Source: Ectothiorhodospiraceae bacterium (GTDB lineage: Bacteria > Pseudomonadota > Gammaproteobacteria > XJ16 > Halofilaceae). From it: a stretch of DNA of 64,000 nucleotides. The position numbers were made by a program, and so were the translations under genes. A model generated the notes under the pieces. It was not told the DNA's origin. It made no database searches and saw only the letters and a program-made list of their open reading frames with translations. Below are positions 36,870 through 47,444 of this stretch, one piece after another (within the stretch, counting starts at the first letter, position 1; every line of letters starts with the position of its first letter). The stretch lies in NCBI GenBank assembly GCA_007134775.1, contig SLKC01000024.1, positions 62,001 through 126,000 of the forward strand. Reading direction: 5' to 3'.

Positions 36870-37817
36870 CTAGCGGCGTCGGCGCTCGGCGAGCAGGGCG
36901 AGGTAGTCGTGGCCCAGCGTGGCGGCGAGCAGGGCGGTGATCTCGCTGTGGTCGTAGGCGGGCGCGACCTCGACGATGTCCATGGCGACCGGATCCAGCT
37001 CGCCGAGGCCGCGCAGCAGGGCTAGCGCCTGGGCGCTGGTGAGACCGCCGCAGACCGGCGTGCCGGTCCCGGGGGCGTAGGCCGGATCGACGCTGTCGAT
37101 ATCGAAGCTCAAGTAGACGGGGGCACCGCGTACGACCTCGTGGATGCGCTTCAGGGTCGCGCGCACGCCCTGTTCATGGACCCAGGGTGCGGTGAGCACG
37201 TTGAGGCCGCGGGCGGGCGCCTGCGTGCGGATGCCGACCTGGATCGAGCGCCCGGGATCGATCAGGTTGTCGTCGATCGCGCGCGTGATCATCGTGCCGT
37301 GGTCGAGGCGCTTGCCGTCGTCCTCCCAGGTGTCGGGGTGGGCGTCGAACTGCACCAGGGCGAGGGGGCCGTAGCGCTCGGCGTGGGCCTGCAGCAGCGG
37401 GTAGGTGATGAAGTGGTCGCCACCCAGGGTGAGCATGCGCGCTCCCGCTGCCAGGATGTCGCGGGCGTGGGCGTGGATCTGCTCGGCGGTGCTCATCGGG
37501 TGACCGAAGTCGAGATAGCAGTCGCCGTAATCGGCCACGGCGAGATGCTCGAACGGGTCGAAGCCCCAGGGGAAGGCGTCGAGTTCGGCGAGCTGCGCCG
37601 AGGCCGCGCGCACGGCCTGTGGCCCGAAACGCGTCCCCGGACGGTGGCTGACGGCGCTGTCGAAGGGAATACCGTTGACGATCACGTCGGCCTCGCCGAT
37701 CTCCCGCGTGTAGCGGCGGCGGAGGAAGCTCAGGGCGCCGCCGTAGTTCATCTCGGGTTGGCGGCCGTAGAGGCTGTCCGCGCGAAACGCCTGATCACCG
37801 TGGCTGTGGTCGGTCAT
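36870..37817 (-). CDS. speB: Agmatinase
   Basis: A 315-residue ureohydrolase that converts agmatine to putrescine and urea, using two Mn ions. The metal ligands are all visible: LGGDHF (His135), FDAHPD (Asp158, His160, Asp162) and SFDIDSVDP (Asp239, Asp241), followed by APGTGTPVCGG. GAGGAG precedes the ATG. It is the last gene of a puuA-puuB-speB operon, so putrescine made here is probably fed into the gamma-glutamyl pathway encoded upstream. Related guanidino substrates cannot be excluded. Confidence 0.85.
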   Translation of the reverse strand: MTDHSHGDQAFRADSLYGRQPEMNYGGALSFLRRRYTREIGEADVIVNGIPFDSAVSHRPGTRFGPQAVRAASAQLAELDAFPWGFDPFEHLAVADYGDCYLDFGHPMSTAEQIHAHARDILAAGARMLTLGGDHFITYPLLQAHAERYGPLALVQFDAHPDTWEDDGKRLDHGTMITRAIDDNLIDPGRSIQVGIRTQAPARGLNVLTAPWVHEQGVRATLKRIHEVVRGAPVYLSFDIDSVDPAYAPGTGTPVCGGLTSAQALALLRGLGELDPVAMDIVEVAPAYDHSEITALLAATLGHDYLALLAERRRR

Positions 37818-37829
37818 GCCCGCTCCTCG

Positions 37830-39149
37830 CTACAGGCCCAGCTTCTCCCGGGCGCGATAATACCAGGCACCGGCGACGGTCAGCGGCACCCGCAGCCTGC
37901 GCCCGCCCGGGAAGGGGTAGTTACGCAGCCGGGCGAAGGCCTCGAAGCGCTCGGGCTCACCGCTGATCGCCTCGGCGAGGAGGCGCCCGGCGAGGTGCGT
38001 CGTGGTCACGCCGTGGCCGCTGTAGCCGTGGGTGAAGTAGATGCCCTCGTTCAGTCTGCCCATGTGCGGGATGCGGGTCAGCGTTAGCGCGAAGTTGCCG
38101 CTCCAGGCGTAGTCGATCCGGCAGTCGGCGAGCTCCGGGAAGGTGCGCGCCAGATTCGGCCGGAGCTTGCCGATGATGTCTGCGGGTTCCGTGCCTCCGT
38201 AGATCGTCCCCCCGCCGAAGAGGATGCGATTGTCTTCGGTGGGGCGGTAGTAGTCGAGGATGTAGTTGCAGTCCTCGACACAGGTCTGCGCCGGCAGCAG
38301 GCGTTCCAGGCGCTCCGAGGAGATCGGCTCGGTGGTGATGACCTGCGTGCTCACCGGCATCACCCGATCACGCAGGCGCGGCTCGGTATCACCGAGATAG
38401 GCGTTGCCGCAGAGCACGACCCAATCGGCCCGCACCGTGCCCCGCGGCGTGTGCACGACCGCGGGGCTGCCCGGCTCGACCCAGGTGACGGGCGTCTGCT
38501 CGTGGATGGTGCCGCCCAGGCGCTCGATCGCCGCGGCCTCTCCGAGGCAGAGATTGAGTGGATGGAGGTGGCCACCACGGCCGTCGTAGAGGCCGCCGAC
38601 GTAGAGATCCGTGGCGACGTGGTTGCGCATGGTCTCCGCGTCGAGCATCTCGAGTTGGCCGTGGCCGAACGCCTCCCAACTCGCCCTCTTCTCCTCGAGT
38701 TCGGCGAGTTGGCGCCGGGTCATCGCGGCGAAGACGCCGCCGTCGCGCAGCCCGCAGGCGATGTCGTAGCGGGCAACGAGTTCGCGGATGATCGCGGCGC
38801 CCTCGAACGCCATGGCACCGAGGTCGCGTGCGGCCTGCTCGCCGTAGCGCTTCTCGATGACGTCGAGATCGCGGCTGTAGCCGTTGACCAGCTGCCCGCC
38901 ATTGCGCCCCGAAGCGCCCCAGCCGACCCGGGCCGCCTCGAGCACGGTGACATCGAAGCCGCGCTCAAGCAGGTGGAGCGCCGTCGCCAGACCGGAGAAG
39001 CCGGCACCGACGATGCAGACCTGGGTCCGTTGGTCGCTGGGCAGCGCGGGGCGTTCGGGGGCGGGGTGTGCGGTCGCGGCGTAGTAGGAGCGGACGTGCT
39101 CTGTCGCGCCGTTGGCGACGGTTTCGGTCGGTGCCGGGTTCGCGGTCAT
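37830..39149 (-). CDS. FAD-dependent gamma-glutamylputrescine oxidase-like protein (copy 1)
   Basis: A 439-residue DAO-type flavoprotein like PuuB, which oxidises gamma-glutamylputrescine to the aldehyde, releasing ammonia and H2O2. The FAD motif is CIVGAGFSGLATALHLLERG. GWGASGRNGGQLVNG and ILDYYRPTEDNRILFGGG are PuuB-like. THGYSGHGVTTTHLAG is near the C-terminus. The ATG at 39149 lies two bases after the puuA stop, so translation is probably coupled. The N-terminal SYYAATA block is shared with the copy at 54187-55515. Confidence 0.85.
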   Translation of the reverse strand: MTANPAPTETVANGATEHVRSYYAATAHPAPERPALPSDQRTQVCIVGAGFSGLATALHLLERGFDVTVLEAARVGWGASGRNGGQLVNGYSRDLDVIEKRYGEQAARDLGAMAFEGAAIIRELVARYDIACGLRDGGVFAAMTRRQLAELEEKRASWEAFGHGQLEMLDAETMRNHVATDLYVGGLYDGRGGHLHPLNLCLGEAAAIERLGGTIHEQTPVTWVEPGSPAVVHTPRGTVRADWVVLCGNAYLGDTEPRLRDRVMPVSTQVITTEPISSERLERLLPAQTCVEDCNYILDYYRPTEDNRILFGGGTIYGGTEPADIIGKLRPNLARTFPELADCRIDYAWSGNFALTLTRIPHMGRLNEGIYFTHGYSGHGVTTTHLAGRLLAEAISGEPERFEAFARLRNYPFPGGRRLRVPLTVAGAWYYRAREKLGL

Positions 39150-39151
39150 GA

Positions 39152-40522
39152 TCAGATGGCGCCTAGGTAGGTGGCATACTCGGCCTGCGGGACCTGGCGG
39201 CGGAAGGCCGCCTGCTCCTGCTCCTTGCAGGCGGTGAACATCTGCTGATACGGCTCGCCGAGACAGGTGGCGATGAAGGGCGACGAACGAAAGGCGTCCA
39301 GGGCGCGTTCCCACGTGTCCGGTAGCGCCACCGTCCCGGGCGGATCGCGGTCGCCCTCGGCCTGCGGCGGCGGCTCGATGTCGTTGTCGATGCCGTGCTC
39401 GATGCCGCCGAGCACAGCGGCAAGCACCAGGTAGGGGTTGGCGTCGGCGCCGGCGACGCGGTGCTCAATGCGGGTCTCAGCGGCCTTCGCCAGCGGCACC
39501 CGCACCGCGGTCATGCGATTGTCGAAGCCCCAGGTCGCGGTCAGCGGCATGTGGCAGTTGGGCTGGAATCGACGCTGCGAATTGGCGTGTGGCGCAAACA
39601 GGGCGGTGGCGTCACGCATCGAGTCGATGACGCCGCCCACGGCCCGATACAGCAACGGGGAGGGCGAGTCCGCGGTACTGAAGCGATTGCGGCGCTGCGC
39701 ATCGACCAGGCTGACGTGGACATGCTGGCCGTTGCCTGCCTGATCGCCGAACGGCTTCGCCATGAAGCTCGCCAGCAGCCCGTGGCGCCGCGCCACCGCC
39801 TTGATCGTGCGCTTGAGCAGCACGGCCTGGTCGGCGGCGAGCACGGCATCATCGACATGCAGTAGGTTGAGTTCGAACTGCCCTTCGCTCTGTTCGGCGA
39901 TCAGCGTGTCCGCGGGCAGCCCCTGCGCGTGGCAAGCCGCCTCGATCTCCGCGAAGAGTTCGGATCGCAGGGCGATGTCGTCGAGGCCGTAAAGCTGCGC
40001 GGGGCCGTTGCTTGTCGGCCGGGGCGCCGGTGCAGGTGTGCCGTCGACCGCCGATTCCGCGGCGAACAGGCGGAACTCGATCTCGCTGGCGACCACGGGT
40101 CGGTAGCCCCGGGCGATGAGGCGATCACGCGCGCGGATGAGGATGTTGCGCGGGTCCGCCTCCCAGGGGGTGCCATCGGGGGTCTGCATCTGCAGCAGCA
40201 CCTGGGCCCCGGGGCGTGGGCTCCATGGCACGGGCCGCAGGCTGCCGGCCACCGGGGCGCATTCGTGGTCGGCGTCACCGGTGCGCGCAACCAGTCCGGT
40301 CCCTTCGACCTCGTTGCCCCAGATATCGAGCAGGAGGGTCGAGGCCGGCAGGCAGAGCCCCTTGGTGTAGAGCCGCGCCAACGCCTCGCCGGGGAGTCGC
40401 TTGCCGCGGGCGATGCCGTTGCAGTCGAAGATCACTGCATCGACAAAGGCGGGGGCCGGATGGTGCGCCAAGTAGGCCTCGACCTCCGGCGGTGTCGATG
40501 TCGCAGTCCCCGGTTGATTCAT
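39152..40522 (-). CDS. puuA: Gamma-glutamylputrescine synthetase-like protein (copy 1)
   Basis: A 456-residue glutamine-synthetase-fold ligase that joins glutamate to putrescine with ATP. The catalytic blocks are present: EIEFRLF and EQSEGQFELNL (metal Glu), KPFGDQAGNGQHVHVSL (His) and NSQRRFQPNC...WGFDNRMTAVRVP, then ETRIEHRVAGADANPYLVLA. Length fits PuuA. It is the first gene of puuA-puuB-speB. An operator palindrome lies 56 bases upstream. The ATG at 40522 is used because the upstream frame crosses the operator. Confidence 0.85.
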   Translation of the reverse strand: MNQPGTATSTPPEVEAYLAHHPAPAFVDAVIFDCNGIARGKRLPGEALARLYTKGLCLPASTLLLDIWGNEVEGTGLVARTGDADHECAPVAGSLRPVPWSPRPGAQVLLQMQTPDGTPWEADPRNILIRARDRLIARGYRPVVASEIEFRLFAAESAVDGTPAPAPRPTSNGPAQLYGLDDIALRSELFAEIEAACHAQGLPADTLIAEQSEGQFELNLLHVDDAVLAADQAVLLKRTIKAVARRHGLLASFMAKPFGDQAGNGQHVHVSLVDAQRRNRFSTADSPSPLLYRAVGGVIDSMRDATALFAPHANSQRRFQPNCHMPLTATWGFDNRMTAVRVPLAKAAETRIEHRVAGADANPYLVLAAVLGGIEHGIDNDIEPPPQAEGDRDPPGTVALPDTWERALDAFRSSPFIATCLGEPYQQMFTACKEQEQAAFRRQVPQAEYATYLGAI

Positions 40523-40577
40523 GCGCGGCGGTATCCTGTATCCAGCAGGGGAGGTGCGGCCGGGCGGGGCCGCTCGT

Positions 40578-40589
40578 TTGTGATCACAA
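40578..40589. promoter_or_regulatory. Palindromic operator in the puuA-gntR intergenic region
   Basis: TTGTGATCACAA is a perfect 12-base palindrome between the divergent puuA and gntR genes. On the minus strand a promoter TTGCGC (40611-40616), 17 bases, TAGCTT (40588-40593) would place the palindrome at the edge of the -10 box of puuA. The motif recurs at 41481 and 48557. It is the probable binding site of the GntR protein encoded next to it. Confidence 0.65.
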
Positions 40590-40671
40590 GCTAGCAGCGG
40601 CGATCGAGCGGCGCAACCGAAGCGAGCGGATCTGCTACGCTGCGACCAGGCGGCGCAGGGAGTCGACGACG

Positions 40672-41379
40672 ATGACCGACGAGGCGATGGTGCCGGAATC
40701 GACAGCGGCGACACCGGTTACGGCGCATGAACGGGTCTACCGCGAGCTCAAGGAGGCGATCCTTACGGGCCACTTTGTGCCCGGGCGTAGCGTCACGCTG
40801 CGGGGTATTGCCAAGATGCTCGACGTGAGCCCCACGCCGGTACGCGAGGCACTGCGGCGGTTGGCGAGCGAGCGCGCGCTTGAGGTGCATGGCAATCGCC
40901 GCGTCAGCGTACCCCGGATGACGCGCACCAAGTTCGATGACCTCTGTGCGGCGCGCGCCGCGCTCGAGTCGCTGGCCGCCGAACGCGCCATGCCGCGGAT
41001 CGAGGCCGCCTGTCTGGAGCGCCTGCGCCAGCTCGATGCCGAAGTCGACGCCGCGATTGCCGCGGCCGACGTGCCGCGCTACCTACGCAAGCACCGCGAA
41101 TTCCACTTCACGCTCTATCGCGCCGGCGACAGCGGCGTGCTGATGCCCCTGATCGAGAGCATCTGGCTGCAGTTCAGCCCGTTCCTGCGCTGGGCGATCC
41201 ACCACGTGGGGGTCGATTACCTGGTCGACCGCCACGCCGAGGCGCTGCACGCGATTGAACGCCAGGACGTCACCGCACTACGTTTCGCCATCGAGGCGGA
41301 CGTGCGCGAGGGGCTTGGCTCGCTCACTGAGGCCGAGTGGCGGGATCTCGCCGGCGAGGATGCTGTGGTGGCGCGGTAG
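40672..41379 (+). CDS. GntR-family (FCD) transcriptional regulator
   Basis: A 235-residue regulator. A winged helix-turn-helix is at about residues 20-85 (ERVYRELKEAILTGHFVPGRSVTLRGIAKMLDVSPTPVREALRRL). An all-alpha FCD ligand domain follows, with Asp and His residues positioned for metal or ligand binding (HREFHFTLY and YLVDRHAEALHAIE). AGGGAG precedes the ATG at 40672. It is divergent from puuA and upstream of the aldehyde dehydrogenase. It probably represses the polyamine genes and responds to a polyamine or a gamma-glutamyl intermediate (inference). Confidence 0.85.
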   Translation: MTDEAMVPESTAATPVTAHERVYRELKEAILTGHFVPGRSVTLRGIAKMLDVSPTPVREALRRLASERALEVHGNRRVSVPRMTRTKFDDLCAARAALESLAAERAMPRIEAACLERLRQLDAEVDAAIAAADVPRYLRKHREFHFTLYRAGDSGVLMPLIESIWLQFSPFLRWAIHHVGVDYLVDRHAEALHAIERQDVTALRFAIEADVREGLGSLTEAEWRDLAGEDAVVAR

Positions 41380-41474
41380 CGCCCCGGCTCACGGCTCGCT
41401 GCACCGTTCAAGCATGCGCGCGCGGCCGCCGCCGGTGTTGTCGGGGCACCCCCTCTTGCGCGCTCGCGGCGGCC

Positions 41475-41493
41475 GATCTATTGTGATCACATT
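41475..41493 (+). promoter_or_regulatory. Operator/promoter element before the aldehyde dehydrogenase gene
   Basis: GATCTATTGTGATCACATT contains the palindromic core TTGTGATCACAT (41481-41492). The same 19 bases occur at 48551. TTGCGC at 41456-41461, 17 bases, then TATTGT (41479-41484) form a plausible promoter whose -10 box shares TTGT with the operator, a layout that suits repression. Confidence 0.6.
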
Positions 41494-41549
41494 CTGCGCC
41501 GACGGGGTTAGCAGCACGGCGGCGCGATGGCATCGACCACGGGGGTTTG

Positions 41550-43049
41550 ATGAGCACCGTACCCACCACCCGCGAGGGCTGGCACGAGCTGGCGAGTGGC
41601 CTTGCATTCCGGACCCGGCCCTTCATCGATGGGCGCTTCGTCGACGCCGTTGGCGGCCGTGTGTTCGATACCATCAATCCCGCCACCGGCACAGTGCTCG
41701 CCCAGGTCGCCGAGTGCGACCATGACGATGTCGACGCCGCGGTGGCCGCCGCGCGGCGCGCCTTCGAGGATGGTCGCTGGGCCAGCCGCCATCCGCGCCG
41801 GCGCAAACAGGTGCTACGGCGGCTCGCGGAGCGGGTGCGCGAGCACGCGGTCGAGCTCGCGCTGCTCGAGACGCTCGATATGGGTAAGCCGATCCGCGAC
41901 GCACACGGCGTCGACATTACCCTGGTCGAGCGCACGTTCGAGTGGTATGCGGAAGCGGTAGACAAGCTCTACGGCGAGACGGCGCCGACGGGCGACGACG
42001 TGCTCGCGACGATCACCCGCGAGCCCATCGGTGTCGTCGGTGCGGTCGTGCCGTGGAACTTCCCCCTGATGATGGCCGCATGGAAGCTCGCGCCGGCGCT
42101 GGCGATGGGCAACTCGGTGGTGCTCAAGCCCGCCGAGCAGAGTCCCCTGTCCGCGCTGCGTCTCGCCGAGCTGGCCGTCGAGGCGGGGCTGCCCGAGGGC
42201 GTGCTCAGCGTGGTCCCGGGCTACGGCCCGACGGCGGGCAAGGCGCTCGGGCTGCACCCCGATGTCGATCTGCTCACCTTTACCGGCTCGGCCGAAATCG
42301 CGAAGCGGTTCATGGAGTACTCGGGCCAGTCGAACCTCAAGCATGTCGCCCATGAGTGCGGGGGCAAGTCGCCCAATATCGTGCTCGCCGACGCCCCCGA
42401 TCTCGACGCCGCCGCCGAGGCCGCGGCCGAGGGGATTTTCTTCAACCAGGGCGAGGTCTGCATGTGCGGCTCGCGGCTGATCGTCGAGGCGAGCATCCGC
42501 GACGAACTCCTCGAGCGCATCGCCGAACATGCGCGGGCACGCCAGCCCGGCGATCCGCTCGATCCGGAGACACGCCTCGGGGCGATGGTGGACCGCGAGC
42601 AGATGGAGCGCGTGCTCGGCTACATCGAGGCGGGGCAGCAAGAAGGGGCGGAGCTGCGCGTCGGCGGCCAGCGCGCCCGCGCGGACTCGGGTGGCTACTA
42701 CATCGAGCCGACCGTGTTCTCGGGCGTGAGCAACGACATGCGTATCGCACGCGAGGAGATCTTCGGCCCCGTACTGGCGACGATCACCGTGGCCGACGCG
42801 GATGAGGCGGTGACAGTGGCTAATGACTCCATCTACGGGCTGGCTGCCGCGGTCTGGACGCGCGACATGAGCCGCGCGCATCGCATCGCCCGCGAGCTGC
42901 GCACCGGCCTCGTCTGGGTGAATTGCTTCAACGACGACGACATCACGGTGCCCTTCGGCGGCTACAAACAGTCCGGCAACGCCCGCGACAAGTCGCTGCA
43001 TGCACTCGACAAGTATGCGCAGATCAAGACGACCTGGTTCAAGTTCTGA
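41550..43049 (+). CDS. Aldehyde dehydrogenase, PuuC-like
   Basis: A 499-residue NAD(P)-dependent aldehyde dehydrogenase, expected to oxidise gamma-glutamyl-gamma-aminobutyraldehyde to the acid. Catalytic residues are Asn170 in VVPWNF, Glu269 in HECGGKSPN and Cys304 in GEVCMCGSR. FTGSAEIAKRF is the coenzyme loop. VPFGGYKQSGNARDKSLHALDKYAQIKTTW is typical of the PuuC/betaine-aldehyde group. The ATG at 41550 immediately follows a TTG that could also serve. It is followed after three bases by a PuuB-like oxidase. Confidence 0.87.
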   Translation: MSTVPTTREGWHELASGLAFRTRPFIDGRFVDAVGGRVFDTINPATGTVLAQVAECDHDDVDAAVAAARRAFEDGRWASRHPRRRKQVLRRLAERVREHAVELALLETLDMGKPIRDAHGVDITLVERTFEWYAEAVDKLYGETAPTGDDVLATITREPIGVVGAVVPWNFPLMMAAWKLAPALAMGNSVVLKPAEQSPLSALRLAELAVEAGLPEGVLSVVPGYGPTAGKALGLHPDVDLLTFTGSAEIAKRFMEYSGQSNLKHVAHECGGKSPNIVLADAPDLDAAAEAAAEGIFFNQGEVCMCGSRLIVEASIRDELLERIAEHARARQPGDPLDPETRLGAMVDREQMERVLGYIEAGQQEGAELRVGGQRARADSGGYYIEPTVFSGVSNDMRIAREEIFGPVLATITVADADEAVTVANDSIYGLAAAVWTRDMSRAHRIARELRTGLVWVNCFNDDDITVPFGGYKQSGNARDKSLHALDKYAQIKTTWFKF

Positions 43050-43052
43050 GTC

Positions 43053-44339
43053 ATGCAGCAGGCCAGCGCGCACAGCGAATCCCTCTACCGCGACACAACG
43101 CAGGTCACGCTCGCGGCCGCGCCCCCTCTCGACGGCAGTCATCGCGTCGATGTCTGTGTTGTCGGTGGCGGTGTCACCGGCTGCTCGGCCGCGCTCCATC
43201 TCGCCGAGCGCGGCTATCGAGTGAAGCTGCTCGAGGCGCGGCAGATCGGCTGGGGGGCTTCCGGGCGCAGTGGTGGCCACGTCCTCCCCGGTCTCGGTGT
43301 CGGCATGGACCTGGTCAAGCGCGAGCTCGGCCTGAAGACGGCCCAACAGATCTGGGAGATGACCCGAGAAGCGGTCGATCTGACCGAAGATCGAATCCAG
43401 CGCCATGCGATCCCCTGCGACTGGAAGAGCGGTTACGTCCATGCGGCGATCACCCGACGCCACGTCCGCGGCTATCGCGAATGGATCGAGGAGATGGCGC
43501 ACGACTACGGCTACGACGAGCTGCACTGGCTCGAGGGCGAGGCGTTCCGCGCACACGTCAACAGCGGCTACTACGTCGGCGGGGTCCACGAGCCCGCGGG
43601 TCGTCACTTCCATCCGCTGAACTACACCCTCGGGTTGGCGCGGGCTGCGCAGGAGGCGGGCGTGGAGCTGCACGAGGAGACCCCGGTCAGCGCCATCGAG
43701 CATGGCGATCCCGTGTGCGTGCGAACGCCCACCGCAACGGTTGAGGCCAATTTCCTCGTCCTCGGCTGCAACGCCTATCTCGAGGAGCTCGATCCGGGGC
43801 TGCGATCGAAGATCATGCCGGTTGGCAACTACATGATCGCCACCGAGCCCCTGACCGCGGCGCAGGTGGCGGCGACTCTGCCGCAGGACGACGCGGTTGC
43901 CGACGCGAACTTTGTCCTCGACTACTACAAGCTCTCCGGGGACAAGCGCCTCGTCTATGGGGGGCAGGTCAGCTACAACGGCCGCGAGCCCCCGAGGCTG
44001 CGCCAGCGCATGGAGGCGAAGATCGCCCACCTCTTCCCCGCGCTGCGCACTGCCCGCATCGACTATACGTGGGGCGGATGGGTCGGCATCACGCTGAATC
44101 GCTTCCCGCATTTCGGTCGCCGCCACGGCAACGTCTACTTTGCGCACGGCTACTCGGGGCAGGGCATGGCCCTGGCAGGCCTCGCTGGCCGGCTTGTGGC
44201 CGAGGCGATCTCGGGACAGGCTGAGCGCTTCGACCTGTTCGCGCGCATGCGCCATCGCGATTTTCCGGGGGGACGCCTTCTGCGGACCCCGCTGCTGGTC
44301 CTGGCGACGACCTTCTACCGCTTGCGGGATCTGATATGA
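43053..44339 (+). CDS. FAD-dependent PuuB-like oxidase (copy 2)
   Basis: A 428-residue DAO-type flavoprotein related to gamma-glutamylputrescine oxidases. The N-terminal FAD motif is CVVGGGVTGCSAALHLAERGY. GWGASGRSGGHVLPG and VLDYYKLSGDKRLVYGGQ correspond to PuuB blocks. HGYSGQGMALAGLAG is near the C-terminus. It lies three bases after the aldehyde dehydrogenase and so is cotranscribed with it. It lacks the SYYAATA N-terminal block of the other two copies, so it may prefer a different amine. Confidence 0.82.
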   Translation: MQQASAHSESLYRDTTQVTLAAAPPLDGSHRVDVCVVGGGVTGCSAALHLAERGYRVKLLEARQIGWGASGRSGGHVLPGLGVGMDLVKRELGLKTAQQIWEMTREAVDLTEDRIQRHAIPCDWKSGYVHAAITRRHVRGYREWIEEMAHDYGYDELHWLEGEAFRAHVNSGYYVGGVHEPAGRHFHPLNYTLGLARAAQEAGVELHEETPVSAIEHGDPVCVRTPTATVEANFLVLGCNAYLEELDPGLRSKIMPVGNYMIATEPLTAAQVAATLPQDDAVADANFVLDYYKLSGDKRLVYGGQVSYNGREPPRLRQRMEAKIAHLFPALRTARIDYTWGGWVGITLNRFPHFGRRHGNVYFAHGYSGQGMALAGLAGRLVAEAISGQAERFDLFARMRHRDFPGGRLLRTPLLVLATTFYRLRDLI

Positions 44340-44340
44340 G

Positions 44341-44369
44341 GTGGCACCGGTGTATGCGCACGCCATAAT
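44341..44369 (+). promoter_or_regulatory. Possible promoter of the first pot operon
   Basis: GTGGCA (44341-44346), 17 bases, CATAAT (44364-44369) match sigma-70 hexamers at four and five of six positions. They begin just after the oxidase stop. No copy of the TTGTGATCACA motif is present here, so this operon may be controlled differently from the second one. Confidence 0.3.
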
Positions 44370-44429
44370 AGGCGACGGTCGGTCACGGCAGCGGATGGTC
44401 GTGTCCGGAGCAAGAAAGGAGGTGTTCGC

Positions 44430-45586
<1,157 letters not shown>

Positions 45587-45587
<1 letters not shown>

Positions 45588-46534
45588 TGGCTACCGACGC
45601 AGCCACCGTCGCCAGCGGCGAAGAGCGTCGTGCACGCCGGCGCGAGGGCTGGCGTCGCTTCGTCCTGATCAGCCCGGCCATGGCGATTATCGCCGCGATC
45701 ATGCTGATCCCGCTTGGCTTGATGCTGACCTATTCGTTCCTGGAATCGGGGCGGTACGGCGGCGTGGTCTGGGAGTTCTCCACCGAGGCCTATATCGGCT
45801 TCCTCTTTGAGCGCCAGCTCGACGAGAGCCTCGCCTTTACCGATTCCTACATCCGTATCTTCGGGCGCTCGTTTGGGCTGTCGTTCGCCACGATGGCGAT
45901 TGCCCTGTTGCTGGCGTTCCCGGCGGCAATGTTCATGGCCCTGCAGCCACCGAAGTACCGCGCCATCCTGATCTTCCTGGTCACGATCCCGTTCTGGACC
46001 AATCTGCTGGTCCGCAACTACGCCTGGATCCTGCTGCTGCGCGACTTCGGCCTGATCAACAACACCCTGCTCAATCTCGGGCTGCCGCAGCTACCGCTGA
46101 TGTATAACAACTTCGCCATTACGCTGGGGCTGGTGTACTCGTTCATCCCGTTTATGGTGCTGCCGATCTACGCCAGTCTGGAGAAGCTCGACTGGCGCTT
46201 GGTCGAGGCCGGGCAGGACCTCGGTGCCAACCGGCTGCAGTCGCTCAGGCGCATCATCCTGCCGCTGGCCAAGCCGGGCATCATCGCCGGTTGCATCCTC
46301 GTGTTCGTACCCTCACTGGGCGCGTACATTACCCCGGAGCTGCTCGGTGGCGGCCAGCGGCTGATGATCGGCAACCTCATCCAGCTACAGTTCGGCGCCT
46401 CACAGAACTGGCCATTCGGCTCGGCGCTGGCCTTCATCCTGCTCGCGACGGTGTTACTGTTCCTCATGCTGTGGGCGTGGCGGGCGAAAAAGCGGGGCGA
46501 GGCGGCTGCCCTGCGGGAGGCGGCCGTTGGCTAG
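45587..46534 (+). CDS. Polyamine ABC transporter permease (PotB/PotH-type, system 1)
   Basis: A 315-residue inner-membrane permease with six main hydrophobic helices. The EAA loop that contacts the ATPase is EAGQDLGANRLQSLRRIILPLAKPGI. ITPELLGGGQRLMIGNLIQLQFGASQNWPFG is diagnostic of PotB/PotH. It starts at the base overlapping the previous stop (TGATG). It pairs with the PotC-type permease encoded next. Confidence 0.9.
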
Positions 46535-47327
46535 GGCGAATACGCGCAACACGAGTCGTCACTTCCCGGGGCTGGCGACGCATGCGGCGTTCTTCTTCGC
46601 CTACCTGTATATCCCGATACTGGTCGTGGTGGCGCTGTCGTTCAACGAGAATCGCCTGACCACAATCTGGACCGGCTTCAGTACCGATTGGTATTGGGCC
46701 GTGCTCAACAACTCCGATGTCCTGCGCGCCGCGCGCAACTCGTTGATCGTCGCGACGTTCGCCTCGCTGATCGCCACCGCGGCGGCGACGCTGGCGGCGC
46801 TGGGCATGGCGCAGGGACGCTCCTTCCGCCAGCAGAATACGATCAACGCCACGCTCGCGCTGCCGCTGTTGATCCCCGAGATCGTCACCGCCGTAGCCAC
46901 GCTGATCTTCTTCGTCGCCATCGGCGTGCAGCTTGGCCTGCTCACGATCACGGCCGCGCACACGGTTTTCTGTATTCCGTTCGCCTATCTGCCGATCCGC
47001 GCCCGGATCGAGGGCATGGACCCGGCGTTGCGCGAGGCGGCCTTCGATCTCTACGCGAACGAGCGACGCACGTTTCTGCGCGTGACGATGCCCCTGCTTT
47101 GGCCGGGTATCCTCTCGGGCGCGCTGCTGGCCTTCATCGTCTCGCTCGACAATTTCGTGATCACGTTCTTCGTCTCCGGGGCCGGCTCGACCACCCTGCC
47201 GGTCTATATCTTCGGCATGATCCGAACGGGGGTTACCCCGGCGGTGAATGCGGTCTCGGCGCTGCTGTTGCTGGTGTCGTTGGTCCTGGTGACGATATCG
47301 CTGCTCATCTCCCGGAAGGATGTATAG
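46527..47327 (+). CDS. Polyamine ABC transporter permease (PotC/PotI-type, system 1)
   Basis: A 266-residue second permease. It has about six membrane helices; YIPILVVVALSFNENRLTTIWTGFSTDWY is the typical first-helix region. The EAA loop is EAAFDLYANERRTFLRVTMPLLWPGI. SLDNFVITFFVSGAGSTTLPVYIFGMIRTGVTP is diagnostic of PotC/PotI. The start is TTG at 46527, overlapping the previous gene by eight bases, with GGGAGG upstream. Confidence 0.9.
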   Translation: MARANTRNTSRHFPGLATHAAFFFAYLYIPILVVVALSFNENRLTTIWTGFSTDWYWAVLNNSDVLRAARNSLIVATFASLIATAAATLAALGMAQGRSFRQQNTINATLALPLLIPEIVTAVATLIFFVAIGVQLGLLTITAAHTVFCIPFAYLPIRARIEGMDPALREAAFDLYANERRTFLRVTMPLLWPGILSGALLAFIVSLDNFVITFFVSGAGSTTLPVYIFGMIRTGVTPAVNAVSALLLLVSLVLVTISLLISRKDV

Positions 47328-47444
47328 TGGTCACCAGCCTTCCGGGCTGTGGAGTGCGTTCCGGCCTCCGGGCAGGGCGCACCGGTCCCGAGCGGGCCAC
47401 AGGGACACGAGGCGCAACCCACGACAACCGGGGAGGACCCGCAT

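Noticed and set aside
40578-40589. TGTGATCACA as a CRP binding site
   Set aside because: CRP half-sites TGTGA and TCACA are separated by six bases. Here they abut directly, and a GntR gene sits beside the site.
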